Source: Cyanoderma ruficeps
Lineage: Eukaryota; Chordata; Aves; Passeriformes; Timaliidae
Assembly (NCBI GenBank): GCA_008694505.1
Contig: VZDJ01000346.1
Location: forward strand, 12,697,402 to 12,761,401
Length of the DNA stretch: 64,000 nucleotides
Direction: 5' to 3'
The position numbers were made by a program, and so were the translations under genes. The first letter of the stretch is position 1. Each line of letters begins with the position of its first letter. The notes below the pieces were generated by a model. That model saw only the letters and a program-made list of their open reading frames with translations. It did not search any database and had not been told where the DNA came from. Below are positions 34,250 through 47,329 of the stretch, piece by piece.

Positions 34250-36841
34250 CATAAGGCTTATTTTGCTTCTCAAAAGTTGTATTCCCTGTGTATGTACTAT
34301 ATAGCACCACAGAAGACAAAATACTTATTCTAGAGGAAAATACCCTGAAGCACCACAAATTAATTTAAATTCTCAAAAAGGTGTGATCTTTTCTGTTTCT
34401 TCCAGTGTTTAGGGACTTTTTCTTAATTTTTGGGCCAAAAATTGTCCCCAAGTCTCCTTTTTGGTGCCAGCGTTTTGAAAGCGTGTCAGATTCTGCACTG
34501 TAAAAGATGATGCCTGCCCCTATGTATTTCTTGGAACGACAGCTTCTACCTTTCAAAGGTCATTTGGGTCAAAAATTTTCATTAAAAAATATTTGAGTAC
34601 CTGCCACATACCTTGTCTGCTTATTCAATCTTAATATTCAACAAAACATTTCAATATTGCTAAGCAGCCAGATTGGAATAAGCTCATTGGAGCATGGGAA
34701 CATCTTTTAGTGCTGGTTTTGTATATAGCACCTCATATGCTGAGGCTGGGAGTGCACAAGCTGTATTGTGGTGCAGATAATAAATACTAATCATCAGGAG
34801 AGCTTTAAGGTGGGACCCATGCAATGTGCAGACAGCTTTGCAGGACAAGCCAGCCCTAATTTGTCCAGTAAAATGAGTGATGGGCTTGCACGTGTCTCCC
34901 TAGTACTGAGGTGATTGATTAATATGCATGAAATGTTATAGGACAGGTTGAAAGGATCTGATCAACCCCCCACCCTGCAGTGGATGGAAAGCCAGGCTCA
35001 CAACTTAATGCAGAAATTTGGCTGTTGTAGAATTTTCCCAATTAGGAGTACATATGCCATGGGGGAACCTTTTCTTTAGATTATGTGAGTTAGTTAATCT
35101 TGGGATTTGTTCAGCAGGTTTCTTTTGCAAACTCCTACCTCTACATGTTTCCTTCCACCCTCTCCACTCTCCCCAGCAATAGGGCTGCTTTCAGGCTGGC
35201 TCTGGCACAGTAACACTAGTCTGGCAAACTAAATTAGTCTGAACAACTCCTAGTAAGTTAAACAAGACACATCACTGCTGTGCAGTCATACAGTCTAACT
35301 GGTAGCACATTTTCTAGCCAGACCTGGGCTGTGACAACCATCACTTCTCCATGGAAGTATGTCCATGGAAAGGACATCCCCAAAAGTCTAGGGAACATGG
35401 CAGCCAAGGAACTGTTCTACTACCCAGAAGAGATGAGAACACCCTCCTGGAGGAGGGAGGGGTAGGATACAGCTGCACTGACATGAGCTGTGCTGTGCAA
35501 AATCAGAAAACACTCTGCCACGTCGTATGCAATAAAATAAGGAACAGATTTGTGTGCATTTGGAGACAAAAAGTTGTCCTCTGGTTGCAGCTTGGTTCTG
35601 TTCATTGAGACTTTGTATTCAGCTGAGATACCTTGTCCCCTTTATACTATGAAGCAGCCTGCCAGGCTCTGAGACTCCCCTCCATCATCACTTCCGCAGA
35701 CAGCAGCACCTCATGGCTGTCACCCATCCAACCGACTCATCACCTCCCCACATCTTTCAAAGTTTTCACTGGAAAGAGGACTGACTTTTCAGAGAGAAAG
35801 AAGGGTTGAAGATGCCCAGCCTCTCTAAACATGGCTGGTCCTATCTAACTGCATGGCTAAAGCTCATCCTGTAGCTTTCACCACTTTGTGTCTTGATACC
35901 TGCACGCTTTTTCTGGGTATGAAGAATGCAGCCTTGCTCTTTGCTTCCATTGAGCATATTGCTGCATGGGTCATCCTTCAGTCTTGTTGCTTTGACTGTG
36001 ACACTTCTCTCTGTAATCCATGCCTGGTTCCTCTTTATCATTTCAAAAATAAGCTCCTTTCTCTCAGTTTGTAAAACCTTTTCCAACTAAATTTTCATCC
36101 TGCCCATTGTTCTGTATAAACAGTCAACTCCACCTTCCGTTACCCCTGTGAGAGGTTTTCAGGCAGACACGGCCAAGCTCTCTCCCTTACTGTCCTGCAG
36201 CATGGGCAGGGCTCTATCCACATCCCCATTCCTTACAGCCATATACACATCTTCATTTTACCTGCTGCCTATGGAAAACTAGAATGCAAAATGTCACTGA
36301 CTACCCATACCTCATAGTTATACTGTCTTCCCAATCTACATCCAGCCATTGCTTTGGGCTTTAAATTTGATTTAAAAAATGAGATTTACAAATATGTTTG
36401 TTGGTCAGAACTATAAATTTTAATTGGACATATGAAGCTCAATGTTTTTCTGAATTTGGGTTTAGGATCTTCTAGAGGAGGGTTGGTATATTATCTAAAT
36501 CAGACAAGTCTAGGAACAAACTCTAATGTGTTATTGTAGCACAGGGTGTTTTTACAAATAATAGTACTTGGAAAAATATCTGACCCTACTTCATTCTGCA
36601 AGAAATATACCCTATCTTCTGCTGCCTCACAGTGTTTGTCTGTTTTTGTATGTACTGTTATATTTTGTTGGTCTGTAATAGAGGCTCTTGACTACTATTT
36701 CTGATTTCAAAGTAGGTGTTGATTTCAGCAATTTCCCAAGATGTCCTTTTTAAAGTTAAAATCAAAACAGAATGTGGTTCAAAGATATGACTGAGAGGAA
36801 ATGGTACATATTTTCTCTTGTTTAATTCTGAATGCTGATTT
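34250..36841. other. Intergenic region, no gene seen
   Basis: No supported gene or named repeat. The 85-codon frame at 35351-35608 and its antisense partner have no domain. Confidence 0.65.
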
Positions 36842-36886
36842 AAAAAAAAAAAAAAAAANNNNNNNNNNNAAAAAAAAAAAAAAAAA
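36842..36886. other. Assembly gap of 11 N inside a poly-A run
   Basis: 17 A, then 11 N (36859-36869), then 17 A. The true homopolymer length is unresolved. The minus-strand open frame across it is an artefact. Confidence 0.95.
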
Positions 36887-36889
36887 CAA

Positions 36890-39800
36890 ACTAGAGCCAG
36901 TCTACCCAAAAAAATTATTTTAAAAAAGGTTACTTAAAAAAGGTGATTTTTTATGACAAATAGATTTCTTGCTGCTTGCTTCCTTCTTTTGCAACTACAA
37001 TTAATTTCTTCAATGCAAATAATGAACCACAAATCATACAATATGTATGATTTTTTGCTAAAAATGGAACCAGTTGCCTTAGAGATTTGTAAATGTTGAA
37101 ATAATATATGGGATCGTCTTTCCCAGTGCCCTGTAAAGCTTAGACTTTTCCACTGAGAGATGTCAGCTAAGGTGATTATGCTGTGAGCAGACTAAGCCTT
37201 GGGATTTCACAGCAGATCTCAAATGTATTTAGTAAGACTAATCAGCTCTTTTTAAACTGGACTTTGGTATTTTTTTTAAAGAACAGCACATTTATATTTT
37301 TTATAGTATTTCTATAGGACCAGTTCAAGGTAATTAAATTGAAAAACAATGTAATAAATTCTTGGAAACAATCCCCTATAAATATTGGTTTATCATTTGG
37401 CATTCTCCTCTCATTTCCACCGGATACCAGTGGGATTTGTATATCCGCTTCCTTTATGTTTCTAATTAAGAAACCACGTCAGATTTGTGGAAAACCTACA
37501 CAGTCTGTCACTTTGACTGCTGAGGAATGGGCATGCTTCCCTGACCCCTATCCCCATCAATCTGAATAGATCCAATTTCTTTGATTTATATCTAATAGAA
37601 TTTCATTGGTGGCTACCGCATAAATCTACAAAGACTTTCACATTTTGTTTCACCTAAACAATGATTAGGTGGAATGTGTCTGTTTAAAAGTGACCTTGCT
37701 CCAATATTTGAACTTTGGCTTAAAACAGGGGAGAAAAAGGTTTTAGTTGTTTTTACTCCCAAAGACTAAAAAAAATCATCACTGAGTTTTTCAAGACATT
37801 TGGTTCATTTAAAATTTTTCACCCAAAATCTGATATTCTGTCATGCTTAAAATGCAATTTATTCAGAAAATGGTTTTAACTGTAAGAAGACTAATTAGGA
37901 TTGGGTTATTGGTAAAAACCATGTTTCTTTGTAAAAACATGCCTTGTGCCAGCACTACACAACTGACAAAGCCAAGCTGAAACGCTTTAAAATTTTGAAG
38001 AGATTTGATTGGCTTCCTTATAAATGCTGAGATCAGCATTTTCTCTTCTCGGGGCTGGATTTGCAAGAGGCTTGAGGCCCAGAGGTGGAAGGGCTGTTAC
38101 AGTGCCTTGCACTCCCATCCCCACAACACATTCATAAACCAAAACCCAAGGGCAGACGCCAGCCCCAGGTTGTGCCCAGGCAGACTCTTTTCATGCCCCA
38201 CACTCCTGCCTGCTGGGACAAGTCCTTGGCCCCACAGTGTGACCCAACATTGCCTGAGTGAGTGCTGTGTGGGGTGGGAGCAGCCTAACAGCTAAACAGC
38301 ATGGACAACTGCCTGCTGGAGCTCCAGCCTGGCTCCTGGCCCAGGTTCATTTCCCCAAATAGAGTGTTTGCTTTGGGTCCCAGAGAGACAGGGCTTAGGG
38401 CTGAGAGGGAACAGAAGGGGTGATGCATCTCCTCTGTGCTGCTCCTTGGCTGGCCCCGTGTCTTCTGACACTCGCATTTTGAAATGATACTTTACATCCC
38501 TTAATCATATTGCACTAGTTGGCTTAGACAAAGCATGAGGGCACCCAGACTGTGGAGTGAGTCCTGATGTGATGCTGCCTTAAATCCTGCCTTCATTTGC
38601 CCTGATCCCAGGAATGTCTGCGAGGGAACTGACTGGTCAGCAAGGATGGTTTGGCTGCTCAGCACTAATTGACTCTGTGCACACCACTGCCACCTGCAAA
38701 GGGGAACCACATTGTGTTTTTGGAGCAGTATATTGCGTCTACTGGTATCTCTATGCAAGTGAAATAAGCAGTAGCCAGCATTCTCCCCGCCCCAGAAAAT
38801 TTTGGAGAGCCCCTTCAGCTGATGCAGGAGATGTCACAGGCTGGATATCACCACCATTGCACAGCCCAGAATTCAATGGTACAGGTGGAACTGCCTCATT
38901 GCCAGAGAGCACACCCAGGCACGTTTGCATCATTAGCTATCACATCATACACACTATTCACAGAATGTCACTGACAGCAAAAGCATCTGAAAAATTAGAT
39001 TTTTCTAATTAGAGTTTTAGCCACTACTTACCTCACCCCAGGGACCACATTTACCATCCACAGCAAGAATCTGGGTTCTTCTTCCACATTTGGGACCAAA
39101 ACCAATGCTCATTTATTCCAGCTCACCCTCCACTTGCAGAAGGAGTTGAGGTATCTGCCAGACAACCTGTCAAACCCCAAAACCAGTCAAATCAAACTAT
39201 GGCTCAGTTTAGCTTAACAACAATTTAGTCTCCTCTGTACTTACTTGAATCACACAGTCCAAGCCAGCTTGCCATGAGACTTTTTTTTTTTTTAAGCCTT
39301 CCAAAGCACTTCTTGTTGCTTCTAAAAGACAATATTTAGGTAAATCTTTGGTATTTCTGAAGACTGCTTTTTTACTTGGTGGTTTATTCAAATACAGTGT
39401 TTTTGCATACTCAAATGCTTTCCTTCTGGTCATTGTAGTGCTAACTCCCATTCCAAAGCACTGACAAATATGATTTTTGGGTGTGCAGAGTGTGCTGCAG
39501 AAAGAATTTTCACGGTGTAAGATTCCATTACAAGAATCTGGAAAAGTTAAAGCCTTTCTATTGTTCTCAAAGTGTGTAGAAGATGGATCACCACTGGGTT
39601 CCTCAGGTTCCACGAACAAGCTTCTCTGCCAGAGGTTACTTATCTGATATTTAGCATCCTATCAATCTCCTTAATTGTGGGTACTGCAAAATTCCTCATC
39701 TAGATTACCACATTACATGTAATTACTTACCACGCTGGAGTTCTGCATCATAAACTGCTCACTTTAGATGTCTGAGATGATACATAAAAATTTTTATTTG

Positions 39801-42210
39801 AGATTTGTAAGTAACATCTCCAGCCACTAAACTGGAATGTAATTTTAACGTTTATGTTTCTTTCACTCTGATGATTAATTCCCTTAGTGTCCATATTGAT
39901 CATATGTCTTCTCTGTGTCTGATGCTGCTTTGAAAACATACACATTATTGAATTTTGACCAGCAACAGATCACAGGCTTTACCAAATGGCTGCATGAACA
40001 TGCCTTGATATTATAAATATAATTTCTATATTTCAATCTTTGCATTCCTTACTCTTTGGCATCAGACAAAAAGAGGACAGAAGCAGTAAAAATGAGATGT
40101 AGATGTTTCTTTGACTATGCTTTGTCTCCAAACACCTGTGGAAAGACCCTGAGCAGCCCACCTAGGGTGATACAGCAACAGCCAGGAATGGCACAGAAGC
40201 TCTTGCAGATGCTTGGGAATGGTGTTTGAAGTTGTTCAGGAACATGCCATGTGTGCAATCTGCCTGACAGACAGCTGCCAGCTGTGCCTGACGAGATGCT
40301 AACGAGGGTAAGGCGGGGAGAGGAGCAGAAACACAAACCCTGTGATAGATAGACCCACCGTTCCTGTACCCTTGCCTTGGCACCTCCTGCCACTGCTTGG
40401 TCTCACCTGGAAGCCACTGGATGAACCAGTGGTGCAACCTCCTGACAGTTTAGGGTTTGTGCTGCATGAGTTGTGTCACAGGCCAGGGGGCAGACATGAC
40501 AGGATGGAATATGTCCTGCTTCGAGGAGCTGTAGGGTGCAGGTGTCCCCCAGGCTGATACATGCTCCTTAGTCCCAGCCACAGGGACAATGTTTCAAGTG
40601 GATATTTGCAAATGGCTGGAGAGAATCCAGGGAAAGCTAAGTAAATGCTCTTCCATTTTAAGTACAGATGGAGCTTTTGTTAATGCCTTGGGGCTGGATG
40701 ATGGGAGCTGTGAAGATTTACTCTTTGTTTGCTGACAGAGCTCTGAAATATTTGGATAAGCATGGAGATTACTTCTATCAAGCTGAAAAGTCCAGGATTG
40801 TGTAATATGTTTGTACTCCTGAGACTGAGGAATTATCTGACACTTTAGAGGGAAGAAATCATATATTCAGGACAGAGCAAATGTTATGCTGGATACTTAC
40901 ATTTAAATGCGTGCAACAGTTATAAAGTAGTGAAGTCTGTATCAAGAATACAAAAATTCCCTGTTTGTAGTCTCTATGTAAAAAATGAAAAGGGGTTTCC
41001 AGTTTACCTGTGGCCAGAGGGAGAGTTGCACCTGAAAACCATTGCACCCGTTTGCCCACTACAGAGAAGAGCAACACTTGACCTTGGAATCATAATGTTC
41101 CCAAATTCTCTGTTTATCAAACATATGCTGGCACGACACAATCAAAAAATGGAAGATCAAAAACTGTGAAAACTGTGCCTCAAAACCAACCAGGTGCAAA
41201 CTTCCACCTTTGATTTCTCTGAGAGTAACCTAAAACAGGGAAGCAAACATTGCCACTAGGTCTTTTACCCTCACCTGACTGTGCTGCCTGGATGCCCAGC
41301 TGGGAGTGCTCGCAGCCAGCTCCAGGTGGCTGTGCTGGAGCAGGGGCTGACTCGGGTCCTTCTGAGGCCCCTTCCCACCCCAGCTGCTCTGCGAAGGGAT
41401 GGCTGTGTTCTGGAGGACAGCAAGCAGAGTGTGGGGTGCACGGAGTCCAGGCAGTCTGCCCCTTCTCCTGGGGCAAGGCCATGGCTGAGGCTGCAGCTGC
41501 CAGCCGGGATTGTGGGGGGCCTGGCGGGGTGGCAGAGCAGGTCTGACCAGGCTGTTGGGATCACTGCAGCACTAATAACACCTCGCTACTTCTGCAGTTC
41601 CCTATGCCTGCACAGTACAGATAGCAGCAACACAAGAAAAACAAGTATTGCATTCATTACTTGGTCTTACACTGAAGAGAGGCTGGGTATCTCTGTGGGA
41701 CATGGCAGCAGCTCATGGAAGCTCATTCCCCATGTGGGTTAGATTGGGTGATGTGTGTTCTCACCAGGGCTGAGGAGTTAGGCAGTTTATGGAACAGACC
41801 AGGTTTCTGTGGTGGCCACCACAGTAGCTATGATAGATTTTCTTCTCCTATGAAGTTTTTTTGCTTTCCCTTTCCATCTCAGAAGGAAATCTTCCTTATT
41901 GAAGGTTTAGTGGAAGGCTTCAATGCATCTCTGGACATTAACATAAATACTTCACAAAGATTTTTGAGGAGAATCATAGATATTTTTGTTCAAAAGTGTT
42001 TTGGCTACATATTTTTCAATATGGAATAATTGAGACATTTTAAGTTTTAATCACAAAAGTTGGGCTTCCGCCAAATAATTTGTTATTAATTGCCTCTAGG
42101 CCTGGGGGATTCAAGTAAAGCACCAGAATAATGTCACCTGTGAGAGAACAGATCATGCAGCTGGGAGAATGAAAATTAAGCCATTACAGCATGCAAAATA
42201 CATCAATAGA
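36890..42210. other. Intergenic region, no gene seen
   Basis: Contains GC-rich patches at about 38040-38460 and 41240-41560 that produce overlapping open frames in several phases (up to 153 codons), typical of GC-rich chance ORFs. The frame on the minus strand at 39209-39619 (136 codons) is the only long one in average-composition DNA and has no recognised domain. Confidence 0.6.
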
Positions 42211-42211
42211 A

Positions 42212-42500
42212 AATCATAAAGTCATTAAGGTTGGGAAAGATCTACCAAATCATTGGGTTCAACCATTAACCTAATGCAGACAGGTCCACCACTTAACCAT
42301 GTCCCCAAGCACCACATCTCTAAGCTTTTTCAACACTTTCAGTGATTATGATTCCACTACCTCGTTGGGCAACCTGACCACTCTTTCAGTGAAGAAATAT
42401 TTCCCAACATCCAATATCTCCTTTGGTGCAACTTGAGGCCTTTTTCTCTTTTCCTGTCAGTTATTACCTGGGAGTAGAGACTGACCTTCAACTCATGTTC
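42212..42500 (-). mobile_element. CR1 LINE, 5'-truncated 3' end
   Basis: The + strand reads as the complement of a classical avian CR1 3' region. It starts with AATCATAAAGTCATTAAGG and GGTTGGGAAAGATC, then GGGCAACCTGACCACTC, CAGTGAAGAAATATTTCCC, TTTGGTGCAACTTGAGGCC and CTGTCAGTTATTACCTGGGA. The element's own 3' end is therefore at ~42212 and its truncated 5' side at ~42500, possibly continuing weakly to ~42590. The sequence is diverged, so this is an old insertion. It has no coding capacity left. Confidence 0.88.
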
Positions 42501-42509
42501 TCTGAAATA

Positions 42510-45500
42510 TAATCACTGCTCTGAACAAGAGTTTGGAAAAGGTGACTGTCATAGGTCTTTTCAAATTTTGTTAGGGCTGAGCAGTAGCTGTGAAATGGAG
42601 AAACAAGATTTTATTACTTATTTCTCTTAGATAAAGTGGTTTTGTTTAATATTCAGTATTTTCATTTAAAGTCTATCTTCTGAGAAGCACATCCACCTTT
42701 GTTTCCTGTTTTTCTTGACTGATGCAAACATACTTTCAATTGCTGTGATGTTAACCAGGTTTTCCTGTGTTTCTCACTTCAACCACTGATCTCCTGTGGA
42801 GACAAGGGACTAACAGCTTTCCATCCATGTTCCCACTCACAGGAAAAAGGCCATGTGTGTATTTGTTATGAGTACCTACAGTGCTCTGTAGCATTCAGGA
42901 GAGGAAGGCTGAAAATGACCTGTTTGTTAGGAAAGCTGCTGCTTGTGAATCACACAGGAGTTGCAAGGTCCTCAGCCTTAAGAAGGCTTAGAAAAAAATG
43001 GTGTTGAAGAGGACCTCATTATCTGCATAGCTAAACACTAGTGTTGCAGTTGTTTTATCTCAAAAAGCGGAGTTGCAAAGGATTCAGGGAGTCCCAGATG
43101 CTTCTCAGCCTCACCTTTTCAATACTTTGGGAAATTGAGCAAGCTCAGTGCTCGGTGTGGCCTCATGGCCAAAGAAGCAGAGCAGAAGCAGAGCATGTTG
43201 TTCCTCTCCAGCAGTAATCCACAACCATCTGACCTTGGCCGCAGGTCAGAGGCACTCAGCAGGATCTGCTATTCCTGAAGTCACCATTTGCCCTGCAGCC
43301 TATCCCAGCCTGCAGTGAAGAGACTGGGTTTCTGAGGAGCAATAAGCCAAGGGATAGCTGCATGACTAGGTCCAGGCATGGAATCTGGCAGCAGGTCAGC
43401 CCTGATACAGTTAAACACATGGCCAGTGTTATTAGCCACGTGTAAATGTATCAATTTCTGAGGGTCCAGCCCTTGCAGATTGGCTTAAAGTAATTTTAGC
43501 GAGATTGTTCTTCAGGGGTGTTTTGTAAAGTAAAAGGTTTAATAAATGAAAAATAATGAATGTTACAGAAAACAAAAGAAAAGCTGTGCACAGGTGTCCA
43601 GGAAAACTTCTGACACCCTGTTAGAAACACTCCAAAAAGCTCTCTAGTTCCTTTGTGCTCCTTTCTAAATACTTAATGTTTTAGGAGGGACAATTTGGCT
43701 TGCTGCCAATAGGGAGAGGTACAGGATTTGAAGAACAGTGACAAGGTCCAACAGGCTCTTCTCTCTTGGCACTGGGCCAATCACTGTCAGAAGAGTATGG
43801 AAAATTCTAGGTAAACTTCCTAAAATGTCTAGAGGTAAATCAAAACTTTTTTCTTATAAAGAGATCCTTGCTCAGAGGTGGGGGATGCTTTACTACACAG
43901 CCCCCTGTCAGGGTAAGACCCAAGCATGTAGCTGCGTCTCTCCTGCACCAACTCTGCTAGAAGGAAAGGTGACTGTGGCCTGGAAAGAAGATATGGTATA
44001 TCTAGATCCTACTTGCAGTGAGACCCCAAAGTGGGCTATGTGGTGTTCAGCTCCCAGTGAAAAGCATGTTGTTTGAGCTGCCCTGTAGCTCAGAACTGTT
44101 TAGGTCTCCAAGGCCTCCAAACCAGAGGTAATGGAGATGGTCATTTGTGGCACTGCAAGGTCAGAAGACTATTCCTCTGCTCAGGCGCAATAGTGCAATC
44201 CAGGAGTGATGAAAGGCTTTAGCTAGTGGTTCATTCCACGGACCTGACAAGTGGAGGAGTGTTAATGGTAGGGTCAGCATACAGTATGAGTTAGACTGGT
44301 CTGGGTGTCAGCACAGAGGGAACACCGTGCCTCACCCAGGTGGAGCAGTAGGGCACGTGACACTTCACTGCAGGGCAGGTGTGCAAGAGATCCAAAGGAC
44401 TTTACAAGTTTATGAGTCATTGGATGAGACCCTGGCCATATCGTAATCATGACAGAGACTAGATTGACAATGTTGAAAAAAATCCCAACAACCTATGGCA
44501 TGTTAGTGAAGTTCACAAAGTAAAAAATTACCTCTGCATTTTCCTCAATGGCTTCAGCTCTGTGTCTCCCTGCACACAGCATTGCAGGAGAGCCTGTCAT
44601 TACAGCATCCTTCAGCATAAATGCTGTCATTTTATTCTGGATGTCATTTGGCAACTGAAAGTGCTACTAAAAACAAAACCCACACACTGTTCAATAATAT
44701 AAAACAACATTGGTTAGACTCAAGTATTTATATAAAATACGAACTTAATGTTTGCTTGAAAATCTTATATGTTCTTCTAATTTTATTTACAAACTAAAGG
44801 TACCAAACTTCTGATATCAGCCCTTGCTCTTGATTACTGTTCACTCTTTACTCCTGATGCACACTTGTAACTTTTCAGATACAATTTTTCTTAATAACGG
44901 TTGTCTTAAAAAATTCTCTTAAGAAATATTGTGCACAGAAATATTGTACACCAGTCCAAGAACTTAATCTGATGCAAATTTTTCCAGGTCGACTGACTTC
45001 AGCAGATGATTGACACCAGATGGCCCACCATGTTTGATATTATTACATTAAGGTATTAGCATATGTATGATTTTCTTTGTACTTTTCTTTATCGGTAGTA
45101 TTTTCTTTCTATCAGCTTCAGTTGACTTTTGCAACCTTTATTCAGGGAGATGAAATACATTCCATGTGAGTAAACTTGTTCTGTGATGGATAAATATGAA
45201 ACTGCTACCTACTTACATACATAAAACTTGTTTGGTGCAGGATTTATTAGTCTTAAGCCATATTTTGAAAATATTTTTTATAGGAAGAAGTTGTAACTCT
45301 GATAGCAGAGTATTCTTTGTGTAAGAATATTGTGGTTTTCTCTTTTATTAAAAATGTGTCTAATTTGAAATGGGCAGTTTTATAGTAAATCCAGGCTATG
45401 CAAAATTGTACATTTCGCCTACTTTTCTCTTGGGCATGAGCCCTTTCTTCATTAACAGATACAAAATCATAACTAGGACATTTTAGACTATAGATAAGGA

Positions 45501-46300
45501 ATTCTGTCTCCTATAGTAAAGACAAACACAGTTAAAGTACCTTCACAAATAGCCTACAGCTTTCCAAAGATGGGTTTTTGGTTTGGCATATTGACTTTGC
45601 ATTTATGAGGCAAATGTAAGAGAACATCTGGTTTGTTTTATCATTAATTCTGGGAATGTCCATTAATAATGCATTTTTGGGAATTGTTTTTGTTATTCCT
45701 GGAGAGCACTGTAATGAACAATCCTATGCTTGTTCTGCCGAGAGACACATTTCAGTTTAGAGGTTCTTTTGCAGTCTTAATTATATTAGTTGCTATCTCC
45801 ATTTTTACTGCTCGAAAGTGTGTACTATTAAAAAGAATTGCTGAGAAAGATGCCAGTGGACATTGTGGAAAACGAAACTTCACAGTAGTTTAAAAAATAG
45901 GTGTTTTGCCCCTTTTTTTTTTCAACATTAAGTTAAAATATTTTTTCTGTAATTCTGCCCTGTGTTCATACAACCTTAGGAAAAACACAGTATTAGTAAC
46001 ACACACCTTTTTTTTCCCAGTTATCAGCCTACCTATGAAACAATTATGAGTGGATAAATTGTTCTTGATGTTGGCAGGAAAATGAGACATCAAACACCTC
46101 AGTGTTCTTCTAGAATTCCTAGTTCTAGTGTAGCCAGATCACATAACTCCATAAATTGAAGCAAGATTTTCCCAGGTCAGTTAGGCAAGCAGTGGTATAT
46201 GTTAGGTTGTGACTGAAGGGCCCACCTATGGCAGCTTGGCATGGTTAAGGAAAATCTGGAGCTCCCATCAAGTCCCTAGGTGAAGGAGCTATGGGACTCG
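42510..46300. other. Intergenic region, no gene seen
   Basis: The stretch ~43480-44080 has some LTR-like features (AATAAA, blocks that look repeat-like), but no termini or target-site duplication could be defined. The rest is AT-rich and featureless. Confidence 0.55.
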
Positions 46301-46311
46301 GCACCGGAAAA

Positions 46312-46450
46312 ACAGGATTGTCTGGCGGTTCAGAGGACAGTCGGGAAACATGGATTCTATTCCCCATTTTGGTCTGACATCTGATCCATGCAAAGTGTCT
46401 CTGTTTATAGCATTGCAATTATGGATCTAGTGTGGAGCTAATTAAAATAA
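46312..46450 (+). mobile_element. Possible ancient tRNA-derived SINE remnant (MIR-like)
   Basis: GTCTGGCGGTTCAGAGGACA, then GGGAAACATGGATTCTATTC, resembles the tRNA-related head of amniote core-SINEs (A-box-like segment, then a B-box-like GATTCTATTCC). GTGTCTCTGTTTATAG about 60 bases later resembles the conserved CTCTGTGCCTCAG region. Heavily diverged; edges and family are uncertain. Confidence 0.3.
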
Positions 46451-46844
46451 CATGAGATTCTTTCCCTTAACTTCCTGGGTGTCAGATCCAACCCCCACAC
46501 TTACTCTGGGGATTTCTACCTTGTGACTGTTGTGAGGTACACACCAAGCCTTCTCCTCTTTTCATAATGATTTCATTCTGTTTATTTACCTGCGAAAGAG
46601 CCTTTTCCATAGGTGCCAGCAGAACAGCTGGGGACAAGGGTGCAGTGGTGGCCTTGTCTGTAGCACAGAAGATCTGTGTGCACTCGTGGGAAACAACGAC
46701 ACAACATGCAGCTGAACTCCAGTGGTTACGCCTGGGCTCAGAAACAGTGTGAAAGCCAGATCCACACAATTCAAACATCAATTCTTTAAAGAAACAGGGA
46801 TTATTTTTTTACACTGTCTGTTTAAACTCAGACTCAAATCAACA

Positions 46845-47320
46845 GCCCTCTCTTCACTGCATTTTTCCTAGAAAAAGGGGAAAGTTTCTCCAATTGTTTG
46901 TGCATTCTACCAATCCAGAAATGTATATGGCATCACTTACTGTACTGATTTTCTAATTTTCCAGGACCAAGTATAGCAGCCTCTGAAGAGATCAGCAGCT
47001 GGGGAGCATTTTGGATATCCAAATTCCTAATGACCCCAGAGTAGTATTCCCAAACCTCTTGGCAGTTCCAAATTTCATGCCAAAAGTTGCAGGCATCTGT
47101 CTTACATTTTGAACATTTGTCATCAATATTCTTACTTAATTTAAACATCCGCTTAGGGGGGTCATGTATTCTCAATGAATAAAATTAGCTGCATGTAACC
47201 AATCTGTGAATTTGAGTTTAATCATAGAGCTCCGGTCTGGTTACAGATGCCTTTGTCCAAGGACTGTAGTTTACTACTGAATGCCTTCCCCATTAGCTCG
47301 GGGATTATCAAGCAAGGATT
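46845..47320 (-). mobile_element. Probable degenerate L1-type LINE fragment (ORF2 C-terminal region)
   Basis: On the minus strand 46933-47175 stays open for 80 codons without an ATG start at its 5' end. It encodes HDPPKRMFKLSKNIDDKCSK followed by CKTDACNFWHEIWNCQEVWE. The P-RMFK...CxxC...FxHxxWxC..VWE arrangement is that of the C-terminal zinc-knuckle-like region of L1-type reverse transcriptase proteins (zf-RVT type). The same strand, after a frame shift, gives NNWRNFPLFLGKM at ~46860-46900, where L1 ORF2 has its W-x-P-x-W motif. Upstream, a +1 frame gives IKLKFTDWLHAANFI. The frames are broken and stops are present, so it is a dead copy. The assignment is by pattern only; another LINE clade is possible. 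Confidence 0.45.
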
Positions 47321-47329
47321 TATACCGTG

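Noticed and set aside
41250..41742. Several overlapping open frames up to 153 codons
   Set aside because: All phases and both strands are open at once in a GC-rich patch, as expected by chance; proteins are Ala/Gly/Pro/Ser-rich without domain.
43480..44080. Possible solo LTR of an endogenous retrovirus
   Set aside because: Some blocks look repeat-like and an AATAAA is present, but I could not define TG...CA ends, a target-site duplication or a second copy in the window.
45669..45893. Frame with one hydrophobic, transmembrane-like stretch (possible TMEM74 or small membrane protein)
   Set aside because: 74 codons, wrong strand for TMEM74 and no similarity to the TMEM74 two-helix region; AT-rich DNA often yields such stretches.
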